A stretch of 64,000 nt of DNA from JAFIHK01 sp041441455 (lineage in GTDB: Bacteria; Bacteroidota; Bacteroidia; Bacteroidales; UBA932), in contig JASDTB010000051.1 in NCBI GenBank assembly GCA_041441455.1, positions 1-64,000 on the forward strand, given 5' to 3'. Positions 16,172 through 25,925 of the stretch are shown here, one piece after another (position 1 is the stretch's first letter; every line of letters starts with the position of its first letter). The translations under genes were made by a program, and so were the position numbers. Below the pieces are notes generated by a model. The model worked only from the letters and a program-made list of their open reading frames with translations, ran no database searches and was not told where the DNA came from.

Positions 16172-16654
16172 ATGAATATTATAGTTGCCGTTGCAAAAAA
16201 CAATGCTATAGGAAAAAACAATAATCTTCTATGGCATATTAAAGAAGATCTTGTCTATTTCAAGAAAACCACACTTGGTGCTACGGTTGTCATGGGAAGG
16301 AAAACTTTTGAATCGATAGGTAAGCCTCTTCCGGGAAGGAGGAATGTCGTTGTTTCTAAAACTATGAATGAAATAGAGGGAATTGAAATTTTTAGATCTA
16401 TTGATCAGGCTTTAGGCAGTTGTTCTTCAAATGAGGAGGTTTTTATTATTGGTGGAGGAGAGATCTATAAACAATCTATTAGCTTAGTTCAAAGAATTTT
16501 TTTGACAATAGTTGATGTTAATATTCCTGATGCCGATACATTTTTTCCTGAATTAGATATGAGCCAATGGAGAGAGGTCTTTCGAGAAGACCATTCCAGA
16601 GGTGTTTCATTCGAACATCCGTTTTCATTTATCGTTCTAGATCGTGTAAACTAG
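16172..16654 (+). CDS. folA: Dihydrofolate reductase
   Basis: NADPH-dependent reduction of dihydrofolate to tetrahydrofolate. The protein has 160 residues from ATG 16172; a GTG three bases upstream is possible. Motifs: IIVAVAKNNAIGKNNNLLWH, the acidic Asp26 in IKEDL, the VVMGRKTFESIGKPLPGRRN NADPH region, and FIIGGGEIYK. Its TAG stop shares one base with the GTG start of the next gene (TAGTG), so the membrane regulator downstream is translationally coupled to folate metabolism genes. Confidence 0.96.
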   Translation: MNIIVAVAKNNAIGKNNNLLWHIKEDLVYFKKTTLGATVVMGRKTFESIGKPLPGRRNVVVSKTMNEIEGIEIFRSIDQALGSCSSNEEVFIIGGGEIYKQSISLVQRIFLTIVDVNIPDADTFFPELDMSQWREVFREDHSRGVSFEHPFSFIVLDRVN

Positions 16655-18273
16655 TGAATATTTGGAGGATCATATTTATTTCTCTCCTATTTTCATCATG
16701 TACCTACTTAGACAGGAAAAATGATGAAATGGTCTCTTTTATTGATGAATTAGAGTTAAGACCATATGCTGTAGAATCAAAATTTCAGGCAATTGATAGC
16801 TCTTCATTATCCTCTCTATATTCTATTAATCTCTACTCATTGTCAAAATCTCTTTATTTAGCTGATTATAAAAGAGTCATCCCAGACGAAAAACAATTAG
16901 AAATACTTCACAACTATTTTGAAAAGACCAGTCACAGAGAATATGTCATTATAAGCACATATCTTCAAGGCTTAATTCTTTATTCTAAAGGAGATTATAG
17001 AAAATCACTTATTACTTTTCTTGAAACAATAGAACTCTCAAAACGTGCAGATTACAATCTGTTTCATATTAAGGCTCTATATTTTTCTGGAAACATATAT
17101 TTAGATAATCTTTTATATGAAGAGGCTATTAAAAAGTATAAGGAGGCAATAGCTCTGTGTGATTCTAAAAATTTAGTTATAAGAACCAAGGGGAAAATTT
17201 ATAATAGCTTAGCAGAAGCATTGTTTAAAATGAATCATCCAGATTCTGCGCTACTTTATATTGAAAAATCAATTCGATTTGCCGAGCAGATTTTTGATAA
17301 ACAGACTATTGATAAGTCATACTTTATAAAGACCAAAATATTATCATCTATCAATGACTTAGCTGGCGCACAACAATCACTTAGAAAAATCTCTCCCGAA
17401 TTTCGAGTTACTATTCCGTTAAAAGATTTTTCTGATTTCATAGTAAAGATAAAAATAAGAGATACTTTGACAATGTCAATAGAGGACATACAAAGATCAA
17501 TAAGTTCAAAAAAATTATTCAATTATGAAAACTATAAGTCTCTTTACAACCTGTATAAAGAAAAGAGGGATTATAAAGATGCTCTAAATGCTTTAAAAAT
17601 ATATTCAAACTATAAAGATTCAATAGAAAATATTAATACAAACAATTATCTAAAGGAGAGTGAGGAGATATTCAATACTGAACTAAATAAGTTAAAAAAA
17701 GAACAACTAAAACAAAATACTATAAAGCTTTTACTTTTTATTGTCTTATTGAGTCTAATTATATTTTTATCCCTGTATTATTTTTGGAAAGTAAAAAGAG
17801 ATCTTTACAATTTTAATATTAAACAAAAAGAGGATAACATAATGTTATTTCGGGATCTTCTTAAGAGCAGACTTGAATTAATTAGAACAGTGTTAAATTT
17901 ACTTTTTTTATATGGAGAAACCAAAAGCTTTAATAAAAAAATATTTGAAACACTAACCATTAACTCTTTTGGTGAAGATGTGCTAAATAATTTTCTAAAA
18001 TTGGTAAATAAGTCAAATTTTGGAATTATTGACTTCCTAAAAATAAATTATCCAAATTTAAGCTTCAACGATTTAGCATTTTGTGGATTTATTATAACTG
18101 AATTTTCTGCAGAAGAGATATCCGTACTCTATGATTATCAGTCCGAATCAGGATATTACATGAAATCGAAAAGAATTTGTTTTAAGCTCAATACTGAAAA
18201 AAATCTCCCAACTTTTCTTTTTGAATTAAAGACTTTATTAATTGAAAAATCTAAAAAAAATGAGAGTCTTTAA
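16654..18273 (+). CDS. Lipoprotein-like TPR/transmembrane protein with C-terminal LuxR-like HTH (copy 1)
   Basis: A probable membrane-spanning regulator of 539 residues. The GTG start at 16654 gives a short lipoprotein signal ending LFSSC (Cys16). Residues about 80-280 contain TPR-like helix pairs such as YEEAIKKYKEAIALCDS and AEALFKMNHPDSALLYIEKS. A coiled segment leads to a transmembrane helix at about 357-378. The C-terminal 150 residues end in an HTH-like stretch (about 468-513; LSFNDLAFCGFIITEFSAEE, then KSKRICFKLN) resembling LuxR/GerE HTHs. Predicted topology is periplasmic sensor, one helix, cytoplasmic DNA-binding part. Ligand and targets are unknown. Low GC and A-rich codons distinguish it from thyA-folA. 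Confidence 0.75.
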   Translation: MNIWRIIFISLLFSSCTYLDRKNDEMVSFIDELELRPYAVESKFQAIDSSSLSSLYSINLYSLSKSLYLADYKRVIPDEKQLEILHNYFEKTSHREYVIISTYLQGLILYSKGDYRKSLITFLETIELSKRADYNLFHIKALYFSGNIYLDNLLYEEAIKKYKEAIALCDSKNLVIRTKGKIYNSLAEALFKMNHPDSALLYIEKSIRFAEQIFDKQTIDKSYFIKTKILSSINDLAGAQQSLRKISPEFRVTIPLKDFSDFIVKIKIRDTLTMSIEDIQRSISSKKLFNYENYKSLYNLYKEKRDYKDALNALKIYSNYKDSIENINTNNYLKESEEIFNTELNKLKKEQLKQNTIKLLLFIVLLSLIIFLSLYYFWKVKRDLYNFNIKQKEDNIMLFRDLLKSRLELIRTVLNLLFLYGETKSFNKKIFETLTINSFGEDVLNNFLKLVNKSNFGIIDFLKINYPNLSFNDLAFCGFIITEFSAEEISVLYDYQSESGYYMKSKRICFKLNTEKNLPTFLFELKTLLIEKSKKNESL

Positions 18274-19786
18274 AAAAATATTCATTCTATTAATGATTGT
18301 CAGTGGATGTAATTATCAGTCGAAAATCGATAATGCACTTGAGATTTCTAAAAATATTCCAGATAGTTCATTATCAATTATAGAAAACATACCAATATCA
18401 AACCTTAATCCATCAGAATTAGCCGGCTACTATTTATGTTTAGTCGAAGTATCATCAGAGCTTCGGCTAAAGAATATTATTCACATCGATAGTTCAAAAA
18501 TTAAGACGATCCTATCTTCAAATCCAAAACATTCTATTCCATTTCTATTATCATACTCAAAATATCTTAGAAAATTTGGAAATGATAGCCTAGCTCTGAT
18601 CTATCTTTATAAGGGAGTAAGTTTGTGTATTAATTACAACGATAATCTTATAAATCAATTTGATGCAGAAATTTCTTTACTTAATAAACGAATAATTGTT
18701 ATTTCAAGTATAAATAAAAAAATTGAATCAATTTTTAAAGATAAAATAGACTCCATTTCCGTTTCAATAAAAGAAATGTTATCCAAAGGAATTTACTATG
18801 CTTCAATTGAGGAAACAGATAGTTGCAAAAAATACCTTGTCTTAGCATTAGAAAATGCGTTAAAAAATTATAATCGAGATTTTGCTGAATACTTTATTAA
18901 TATTCACCTTCCAATTACTCCTTACACTTATAATTTATTAGCATATAAAGATATTACGCGAATATTATATCGAAAATTGAATAATTTTTATTCAGGGCCA
19001 GATTCGACACTTGCAATTCCGAATTTAAAGCGTTCAAATTCAAAAAAGATAGTGCCTGGCTCTCCTGAGTTTCTATTAAAAAAGTCTTCAAACTATGAGT
19101 TAGATGGTAATTATCCAGAAGCTTTACATTATTTCGAACAATATTTGTTGGCAAAAGAGCAACAAAGAGTTAGTGAAGTAAGAAAAAATATTGAGGAGAT
19201 AGAGGCTAGGTATAACAACTCTTTACTACAACAAGAAAATAATAGAATTAAAATGAGATGGTATACAATAATTGGCTTCTCAATATCTGTTATCTTTTTT
19301 GGCGTTATGTATTATTATAACAAAATAAGACATGCCCGGAAAATACTAACTTATAATCAGCAATTTAATGAAAAGAGAGAGCAGATATCTATTAAAGCAC
19401 TATCTAGCAGACTTGACATGATAAGGACTATAATAAAGACTTCAAAAAAATACCAGAATCATCCAGATCTAAGTACTAAGATTAAAGAGGCAATTATATC
19501 AGATGCTGTTCGCAATAATTTTTTAGAAAATCTTGATAAAGAGGTCGACTATAATTATGATGGGGTTATTACAAGACTGAAAAATCGACATCCCGAAATC
19601 AATCAAGATGATATAATATTTTGCTCTCTAATAATTTCCGGATTTTCTCCGAGAGAACTTTCAATCCTCTACAATTATAAAAATGAGCAATCTCTGTATG
19701 TTAAAAGCTACAGGACTGCTCAAAAATTAGGTATCGATATATCTTTAGCCGATTATCTTGATCAACTTAAAACGAGTCACCAATAA
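18260..19786 (+). CDS. Lipoprotein-like TPR/transmembrane protein with C-terminal LuxR-like HTH (copy 2)
   Basis: A 508-residue paralogue of the preceding protein with the same plan. The signal ends in IVSGC (Cys17); helical TPR-like repeats cover about 20-310 (NYPEALHYFEQYLLAKEQQR), followed by a coiled coil, a transmembrane helix at about 334-353 (IIGFSISVIFFGVMYYY), and an HTH at about 446-491 (NQDDIIFCSLIISGFSPREL, then KSYRTAQKLGI). I chose ATG 18260, 6 codons inside the longest frame, because it gives the lipobox; the gene then overlaps copy 1 by 14 bp. The HTH aligns better with LuxR-type domains than that of copy 1. The pair may act as partners or sense different signals. Confidence 0.75.
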   Translation: MRVFKKIFILLMIVSGCNYQSKIDNALEISKNIPDSSLSIIENIPISNLNPSELAGYYLCLVEVSSELRLKNIIHIDSSKIKTILSSNPKHSIPFLLSYSKYLRKFGNDSLALIYLYKGVSLCINYNDNLINQFDAEISLLNKRIIVISSINKKIESIFKDKIDSISVSIKEMLSKGIYYASIEETDSCKKYLVLALENALKNYNRDFAEYFINIHLPITPYTYNLLAYKDITRILYRKLNNFYSGPDSTLAIPNLKRSNSKKIVPGSPEFLLKKSSNYELDGNYPEALHYFEQYLLAKEQQRVSEVRKNIEEIEARYNNSLLQQENNRIKMRWYTIIGFSISVIFFGVMYYYNKIRHARKILTYNQQFNEKREQISIKALSSRLDMIRTIIKTSKKYQNHPDLSTKIKEAIISDAVRNNFLENLDKEVDYNYDGVITRLKNRHPEINQDDIIFCSLIISGFSPRELSILYNYKNEQSLYVKSYRTAQKLGIDISLADYLDQLKTSHQ

Positions 19787-20681
19787 TATCCTTAAAAATA
19801 TCGGAGACCGTCTCTTCTGCCCTGATTAATGTAGAAATTTGACCTATCTCCAACTCACCCTCATCGAGATTCCCTTCAAAAATTCCCTTTTTTGCTCTTC
19901 CTCGACCAAGTAACTCCTTTAAATAGTCAGCACCCTCTCCTCTATTCTCTGCATCAATTACCATCTTTGAAAATTCATTGTCTACCAATCTTGTTGGCGA
20001 TAATTTTTTTAAAAGCAATTTCGTCTCCCCCTCTTTCAATCCTCTACACCTTGATTTAAAATCCTCATGAGCAGAACTCTCTTTGCATAATGCAAACCTT
20101 GTTCCGATTTGTACCCCTTCTGCTCCCAACGCAAATGCTGCATTGTACGAAGCTTTCGAGCAGACACCTCCTGCCGCTATTAGCGGTATCTCTATTGCTT
20201 CACGAACGATTGGAATTAAGCAGAACGTTGTTGTCTCCTCTCTTCCATTGTGTCCTCCCGCTTCAAATCCCTCAGCAACAACAGCATCAACTCCTGCATC
20301 TTCACATTTTTTCGCAAAGATTGAACTAGAAACAACATGAGCTACTTTAATTCCATGACTTTTTAAAAACGGAGTCCAAGTTTTAGGATTCCCAGCAGAT
20401 GTAAATACAATAGGAACACCCTCTTTTACAATTATATCCATAATTACATCAACTTGAGGATACATTAGAGGGACATTCACACCAAATGGATTATCAGTCG
20501 CTGCTTTGCACTTTCTTATGTGTTCTTGAAGAACTTCTGGATGCATTGAACCAGCCCCTATAAGACCAAGTCCACCACAATTGCTCACTGCCGAAGCTAA
20601 CCTCCAGCCACTGCACCAAACCATACCTCCCTGTATGATTGGGTACTTTATTTTGAAAAGATCTACTATTCTATTATTCAT
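19767..20681 (-). CDS. FMN-dependent nitronate monooxygenase / FabK-like enoyl-ACP reductase
   Basis: A TIM-barrel flavoprotein of 304 residues. Motifs: YPIIQGGMVWCSG at the N-terminus, GGLGLIGAGSMHPE, VVAEGFEAGGHNGREE with the family His, IPLIAAGGV and GAEGVQIGTRFALC for FMN phosphate. The family includes nitronate monooxygenases and the FabK enoyl-ACP reductase of fatty acid synthesis. The sequence alone does not choose between them, and no fatty acid genes are adjacent. It overlaps the end of the HTH copy 2 gene by 20 bp, tail to tail. Confidence 0.85.
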   Translation of the reverse strand: MNNRIVDLFKIKYPIIQGGMVWCSGWRLASAVSNCGGLGLIGAGSMHPEVLQEHIRKCKAATDNPFGVNVPLMYPQVDVIMDIIVKEGVPIVFTSAGNPKTWTPFLKSHGIKVAHVVSSSIFAKKCEDAGVDAVVAEGFEAGGHNGREETTTFCLIPIVREAIEIPLIAAGGVCSKASYNAAFALGAEGVQIGTRFALCKESSAHEDFKSRCRGLKEGETKLLLKKLSPTRLVDNEFSKMVIDAENRGEGADYLKELLGRGRAKKGIFEGNLDEGELEIGQISTLIRAEETVSDIFKDIIGDSF

Positions 20682-20688
20682 AATGACG

Positions 20689-20696
20689 CAAAATTA
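20689..20696 (-). promoter_or_regulatory. -7 promoter box 7 nt before the FabK-like gene
   Basis: TAATTTTG on the minus strand ends 7 nt before the start codon at 20681, so the transcript would have almost no leader. Confidence 0.45.
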
Positions 20697-20707
20697 TCAC
20701 TAATTTT

Positions 20708-20715
20708 TATCTTTG
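20708..20715 (+). promoter_or_regulatory. -7 promoter box for the NSS transporter
   Basis: TATCTTTG matches TAnnTTTG, 21 nt before the ATG at 20737. It is divergent from the box at 20689-20696. Confidence 0.5.
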
Positions 20716-20736
20716 CTATAACTTAAAACTTAAATT

Positions 20737-22120
20737 ATGTCGGTAAATAAAAGAGACGGCTTCGGTAGCCGCTTTGGAGTTCTTGTAGCCGTTGCTGGCT
20801 CGGCGGTAGGTTTAGGAAACCTATGGCGATTCCCTTATCTTGTAGGTAACAATGGAGGAGCTGCATTCATAATTATGTATCTCTCGTTTGTAATCGTACT
20901 TTGTCTTCCTATAATGTTTTCCGAATTTATCATTGGAAGAAGGACTCAATCAAACGCATTTGGAGCGATAAAAAAACTTGCCCCAAAATCTATTTGGCTT
21001 CTAATTGGAGTAATAAGCGTTGCGGCTTCTATCTCAATTATGTCATTTTACAGTGTTGTTGGGGGTTGGACAATAGAGTATATCGTTAATTCCTTCTCAT
21101 CGGACTTCTTGACATCAAATAATAACTTACTAAATTCAAAATTTAATGATTTTGTCTCATCACCTATTAAGCCATTAATTCAGCACTTAATCTTTTTAGG
21201 ACTTTCTGCAATGATTGTTGTTGCAGGAATAAAAAATGGAATTGAAAAGTATTCCAAAATATTAATGCCTGGACTGTTTGTTTTAGTACTTCTACTGGCA
21301 ATAAGATCATTAACCCTAGATGGAGCCTCTGATGGAGTGAAATTTTTACTCTATCCTGATTTTAGCAAACTTCAAGGAGACTCAATATTAGCGGCTCTTG
21401 GTCAAGCTTTCTTTTCACTTAGTTTAGGGATGGGATGCATAATTACTTATGGATCTTATGTCAAAAAAGAAGAGAATCTCCTCAAAATTTCTCTTATGAC
21501 TGCTTTTGCTGATACTGGCTTTGCAATTCTTGCTGGATTAGCTGTAATGCCTGCAGTATTTGCTTTTGGGATATCGCCTAGTGAAGGACCAAGCTTAGTT
21601 TTTATAACCTTACCGCAAATTTTTGCTCAACTTCCTTTTGGGAATATTCTATCAATTATATTTTTTATAATCTTGTTGGTTGCAGCAATTACATCTGCTA
21701 TCTCTCTACTTGAAGTTATCGTAGCATATATGACNNNNNNNNNNATATATGACAGAAGAGTTGAAATTTACAAGGAGGAATGCTGTTATTATATCTTTCT
21801 TAATTATTGGTTTTCTTGGGTCACTTAGCTCTTTATCAGAAGGAGTTCTTTCGGATTTTAAAATTTTTGGAAAGACAATTTTCGACACTTTTGATTTTAT
21901 GTCGTCAAATGTCTTTTTACCAATTGGAGGTCTGTTAGTTGTACTATTTGTTGGTTGGAAGATGGCATCTAAAGATGTTAAAGACGAACTAAGTAGTGGT
22001 GGAGCAATTAGATTAAATGGGGTTCTATTTGGTGGAATTATGTTCATTATAAAATTTATAGCCCCAATAGCAATTTCGGTAGTTCTCCTCAATAGCTTGG
22101 GGCTAATAAAAATATTTTAA
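20737..22120 (+). CDS. Sodium-dependent transporter, NSS/SNF family (interrupted by assembly gap)
   Basis: An inner-membrane Na+ symporter with the LeuT fold, probably for amino acids. The N-terminal GSAVGLGNLWRFPYLVGNNG is the family signature (TM1 unwound region), followed by about eleven hydrophobic helices. Ten Ns at 21735-21744 break the frame. The 9 bases before the Ns are repeated after them; removing the Ns and one repeat gives a continuous 454-residue frame through the join (VAYMTEELKFTRRNAV) to the TAA at 22120. It is therefore one intact gene, not two fragments, and the break is artificial. Confidence 0.9.
21726..21753. other. Scaffold gap with duplicated 9-bp flank
   Basis: The sequence atatatgac occurs at 21726-21734, then ten Ns (21735-21744), then atatatgac again at 21745-21753. 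This is what a scaffolder leaves when two contig ends overlap by a few bases but are not merged. The true distance is probably minus 9 bp, not plus 10. Confidence 0.9.
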
Positions 22121-22141
22121 ATCTAAACTTTAGCCTTTTTT
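22101..22141 (+). terminator. Possible weak terminator after the NSS transporter
   Basis: GGCTAA at 22101-22106 can pair with TTAGCC at 22130-22135, followed by six Ts. The loop is long (23 nt) and the stem short, so this is tentative. It spans the stop codon and the end of the convergent yfhO-like gene. Confidence 0.3.
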
Positions 22142-24607
22142 CGCAGCTGATCTATATTCAAATATAACAGCTCCAAATAATAGAAGCAGAATTAGTATCG
22201 AACTAATCATAGAGTAGTGCTCTCCTTTAACAATAGAATCTGGAGAGTACTTAAACTCTATTTTATGTTCACCACTATCAAGTTTTATAGCTCTAAGTAG
22301 ATAATTTACTCGAAGAATTTCTGTCTCTTTTCCATCTACAAAAGCCTTCCAGCCTGCAGGATAGTAGATTTCACTAAATACAACCAACCTTTGATTCTTA
22401 GTTATCGCAGAATACTCCATAACATTTGGAGAGTATTTAGTTTGCCAAACAGAATCAGCCTTTACTGCAGAAGTGTCTAAACCTAACTTAATCGAAGAAA
22501 TTAAATCATTATACTGCTTATCTACAACAACTGTGGTTTTAGTATTAATGTTGCCTAGTTTTGATATTTCGTCTTTTGCTCCCTCCGATATAACGATACT
22601 ATCTGCAAACCAACAGTTTCCTAAAGCAGAACTATTAACTAGAGGAGGATAAGAAGGGCCAATAATAATATACTTTGTATTCAGCATATTTAATATTGGA
22701 TAACTAGATAGCTTACCTTGTGCTTCTTCAAGCGTTTTACTTCCAGCAATATCTTTCGAAATTTTTTGCATCTCTGGGCTGATATAATATTCTATCAAGT
22801 CCTGATATCGTTGTAATTTTGCTGGGCTATATCCACCAATTGTCTTATGATGATAACTTACATGAGAATCATTAAAGGTGTTTATGCTTAGATCCAGAAC
22901 TCTGTAATTAGGATCATTATCTTTTAGGATTATTTCATCAACAGGTCTTTTATTGTATTGGGCAGTAAAATCTTGATTGTTTACAAAATGATCGTCATTC
23001 AAATAGCGTTTTCCGACTCCCCACAAATCAAAGATTACTAACAAAGCAAAACCAGCATAGACATATGTTCTTTTTATCTTTTTATCTAGCATAAACCAAA
23101 TTAGACCAGCTGAAAGGACAACTAAAATTAAAGATCTTAATGCGTCTATTGACAATAAAGATTTCCTGTCGAGAATTAAAGCACCTAATAATTGTTCCGG
23201 AAGTCTTGAATCTGAAGGTGATCTAAATTCCCCTGCCAGAGAAGGCATAATCCACATAATTAAAGAGAACCCAGCTGTAATTGCCAATGCAATCAACAGG
23301 TCTTTTTTTGCCTTTGATCTTGCGATCTCCTCCTTTGCCAATTTGTCAAGTGTAAGAAAAGCTAATAGAGGTATGGCTACTTGAAGAATTACAAGTATCA
23401 TAGAGACTGTTCGAAACTTATTATAAAGAGGGGCAAATCTAAAGAAGAATTCTGTTACTGACATCAAGTGCGATCCCCATGAAAGCAATATTGCAAGGAG
23501 AGATATTCCAGCAAGCCACCACTTTACAGAACCTTTGAATATAAATAGACCTAAAATAAATAAGAAGATTGATACTGCTCCCATGTACATAGGACCAGCA
23601 GTGAACGGCTGTGGACCCCAGTAAAGAGGCAACTGCTTTACAACCTCTTCTGCCCCTTGATAATTATTACTTTTTAAAAACTTGTATGTTTCAGAATTCC
23701 TTGACAGCTCTCCTGAAGACGCACCTCCGTTATAATTTGGAATAAATAGGTTTGGAATCTCTTTGGGACTATATGACCATTGTGTTGCATACTGTAAATC
23801 CAATCCACTACTCTTTCCACCCTCCTCTTTGAGTTCCGATCCGCCCCTCATTGTATACTTTGAGTACTCATATGTAGGCCACAAATGATTCACATTTGTT
23901 GCAATTCCCAATAGTCCGACAACTAGTATTAATGCAGACCTTTTAAAGAAATCAGCTAACTTCTTCTCTAAAAAGAACTGATACATTAAAAATAATCCAT
24001 AGAGTACAATCATCATCGCTAAATAGTAGGTAATTTGTGGATGATTCGCTTTAATCTGAAAACTAACTGCTAAACCGAAGAGGACTGCTCCAAGTAACAT
24101 TTTCTTTTTGTAGGCATAGTTTAGTGCCGCCAGAACCCAAGGCATTAAAGCAATTGCTACCATTTTTGAGTTATGCCCAACTTGAATAATTTGGAAGTTA
24201 TAAGAACAAAAAGCAACAGCAATTGCACCAATACATGAAACATATACGTTTGCTCCAAATGACAAGAACATCAGAAACGCACCAAACATTGCAACAAAAA
24301 GATATGTAGGAGGTCTATAGCCCATAAACAATAGCTTGTATATGTAGTCTGTAAAGTCACCCTCATAAACAACGGATATTGTAGTTGCTGGCATGCCCGA
24401 AAACATAGAGTTGGTCCAAAGCGCTTTTTGACCATCAACATTGGAGTTGTTATATGTTAGAATTTCATTAGCCATTCCTCTCCAAGAGGCAATATCCGAC
24501 TGATTAACTACCTTTCCTTCGAAAACTTGAGGAGTGAAAGCATAGGCAATTACAAAAAATAGAAAAACCACAAAGATGTGCGGTAAATATTTTTTAAGAT
24601 TATTCAT
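22130..24607 (-). CDS. YfhO family polytopic membrane protein
   Basis: An 825-residue integral membrane protein with a first helix at about 10-25 and roughly a dozen further helices to about residue 540, then a large soluble domain (about 545-785) and a final helix near 795-815. The C-terminal part has the YfhO-like stretch SEIYYPAGWKAFVDG and LRAIKLDSGEHKIEFKYSP. Bacterial YfhO proteins resemble GT-C glycosyltransferases and help glycosylate lipoteichoic acid in Firmicutes. In Bacteroidetes the substrate is unknown. It lies 4 bp after a GT4 gene, which supports a role in surface glycan assembly. Confidence 0.88.
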   Translation of the reverse strand: MNNLKKYLPHIFVVFLFFVIAYAFTPQVFEGKVVNQSDIASWRGMANEILTYNNSNVDGQKALWTNSMFSGMPATTISVVYEGDFTDYIYKLLFMGYRPPTYLFVAMFGAFLMFLSFGANVYVSCIGAIAVAFCSYNFQIIQVGHNSKMVAIALMPWVLAALNYAYKKKMLLGAVLFGLAVSFQIKANHPQITYYLAMMIVLYGLFLMYQFFLEKKLADFFKRSALILVVGLLGIATNVNHLWPTYEYSKYTMRGGSELKEEGGKSSGLDLQYATQWSYSPKEIPNLFIPNYNGGASSGELSRNSETYKFLKSNNYQGAEEVVKQLPLYWGPQPFTAGPMYMGAVSIFLFILGLFIFKGSVKWWLAGISLLAILLSWGSHLMSVTEFFFRFAPLYNKFRTVSMILVILQVAIPLLAFLTLDKLAKEEIARSKAKKDLLIALAITAGFSLIMWIMPSLAGEFRSPSDSRLPEQLLGALILDRKSLLSIDALRSLILVVLSAGLIWFMLDKKIKRTYVYAGFALLVIFDLWGVGKRYLNDDHFVNNQDFTAQYNKRPVDEIILKDNDPNYRVLDLSINTFNDSHVSYHHKTIGGYSPAKLQRYQDLIEYYISPEMQKISKDIAGSKTLEEAQGKLSSYPILNMLNTKYIIIGPSYPPLVNSSALGNCWFADSIVISEGAKDEISKLGNINTKTTVVVDKQYNDLISSIKLGLDTSAVKADSVWQTKYSPNVMEYSAITKNQRLVVFSEIYYPAGWKAFVDGKETEILRVNYLLRAIKLDSGEHKIEFKYSPDSIVKGEHYSMISSILILLLLFGAVIFEYRSAAKKG

Positions 24608-24611
24608 ATAA

Positions 24612-25925
24612 TTATTTTGTTTTATTGCTTAGAATGGAATTTATAAGATTAGCATACAATCCACATAAGTATCTTCTAGAAAAAATATCTATTCTTCCAG
24701 ATGTGTCATTAACTCCTGTGGTTTTATATTCATTATACTTGTTAACCAACCAATTTTTTAATTCATCTTTTTGGTCATACTCAAAGCTAACTCCAGATTC
24801 TGTTGCAACGATAGCCTCTGCTAGATCTCCATCTTTATAACCAAAAGATAAGATTGGTCTTCTTGCTGCTAAATATTCAAAAAATTTACCTGTTAAAATT
24901 GCTTTAGACTCTGGTTCTCTTCCGGACGATAGTAAAAGAATTTGCGCAGATTTTTGATGACGAATAATTTCGTCATGTTGCATATAACCATGAATAAATA
25001 AATTGGATGCTAAGTCTGAATTATTAATCTCCTCAACAATCGACGGATCAATATTGCCAATTAGTTTTATTTCTAAGTCTTTCCCAAAATTGGGAAGCTC
25101 TTCTTTCAATTCTCTTAACACTCTCCACAAAATTGCTGGATTTCTGTCATTGTAAAAGAGACCTGTATAGGTTAGGGTGAACTTATCATCTCTTGGGCAA
25201 TCAACAAATGAAAAATCATTTTCATCATATCCGTTTGAAATCACCTCTAATCTCTTTGGCCCAAGCTCAAAAAACTCTTCAGACATTTGTCTTGTAACAA
25301 CTACAGTAGCATCCGAATCAGAGACAACTTTCTTTTCTAGAGCTTTATGAATTTTTGTGACAATAGACGTGTATTTTAGGTACTTAAAGTTGTACATACC
25401 AGTCCATGGATCACGAAAATCTGCAATCCAAGGAGTACCTGAATACTTCGATACTTTTCTAGCAATTAAATGCATAGAGTGAGGTGGGCCGGTACTAATT
25501 ATTAAGTCTATTTTATTTGTTTTCAGAAACTTATTAAGGAACTTTACAGAGGGTGAAATCCACAAAAACTTTGGATCAGGGATAAAGAAGTTACTCCTTA
25601 TGAATAAGGACATATTCTCCTTTAATGATCCATGACTCTCTTTCTTAGAAATAAATCCAGGCTTAATAGATTCGCCCTTTTTACCTGTAAAAATTTTATA
25701 CAGGTTGTAAGGCTCTCTAATTGGAGATTTTATTACCTGTACATTTTCAGGAATATCCTTAATCAGCGATTCGTCAAAAGCCATGAATTCGGGATTTTGA
25801 GGCGTATACACAACTGGTTCTATCCCAAAATCGCGAAAATATTTAACAAATTTCAACCATCGTTGCACTCCAGAACCTCCTGATGGTGGCCAATAATATG
25901 TTATAATTAATACCCTTTTACTCAT
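24612..25925 (-). CDS. Glycosyltransferase family 4 protein
   Basis: A GT-B fold retaining glycosyltransferase of 437 residues. The start VLIITYYWPPSGGSGVQRWLK is typical of GT4 enzymes for surface polysaccharides. The C-terminal donor domain is seen from FTLTYTGLFYNDR through LFIHGYMQHDEI and LLSSGREPESKAILTGKFFEYLAARRP, where the Glu-rich sugar-nucleotide site lies. It overlaps the serine hydrolase by 8 bp upstream and lies 4 bp before YfhO. Donor and acceptor sugars cannot be read from sequence. Confidence 0.9.
   Translation of the reverse strand: MSKRVLIITYYWPPSGGSGVQRWLKFVKYFRDFGIEPVVYTPQNPEFMAFDESLIKDIPENVQVIKSPIREPYNLYKIFTGKKGESIKPGFISKKESHGSLKENMSLFIRSNFFIPDPKFLWISPSVKFLNKFLKTNKIDLIISTGPPHSMHLIARKVSKYSGTPWIADFRDPWTGMYNFKYLKYTSIVTKIHKALEKKVVSDSDATVVVTRQMSEEFFELGPKRLEVISNGYDENDFSFVDCPRDDKFTLTYTGLFYNDRNPAILWRVLRELKEELPNFGKDLEIKLIGNIDPSIVEEINNSDLASNLFIHGYMQHDEIIRHQKSAQILLLSSGREPESKAILTGKFFEYLAARRPILSFGYKDGDLAEAIVATESGVSFEYDQKDELKNWLVNKYNEYKTTGVNDTSGRIDIFSRRYLCGLYANLINSILSNKTK

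Noticed and set aside
16567..16653. 29-residue N-terminal extension of the first TPR/HTH protein
   Set aside because: It lies in another frame of folA and would bury the lipoprotein signal; the GTG at 16654 restores a proper signal peptide.
20737..21734. NSS transporter as a truncated pseudogene followed by a second small gene at 21749
   Set aside because: The 9-bp duplicated flank and exact frame restoration show one intact gene.
21706..22092. Minus-strand 128-aa frame across the Ns
   Set aside because: It reads through the artificial gap and is antisense to the transporter; no similarity to a protein family.
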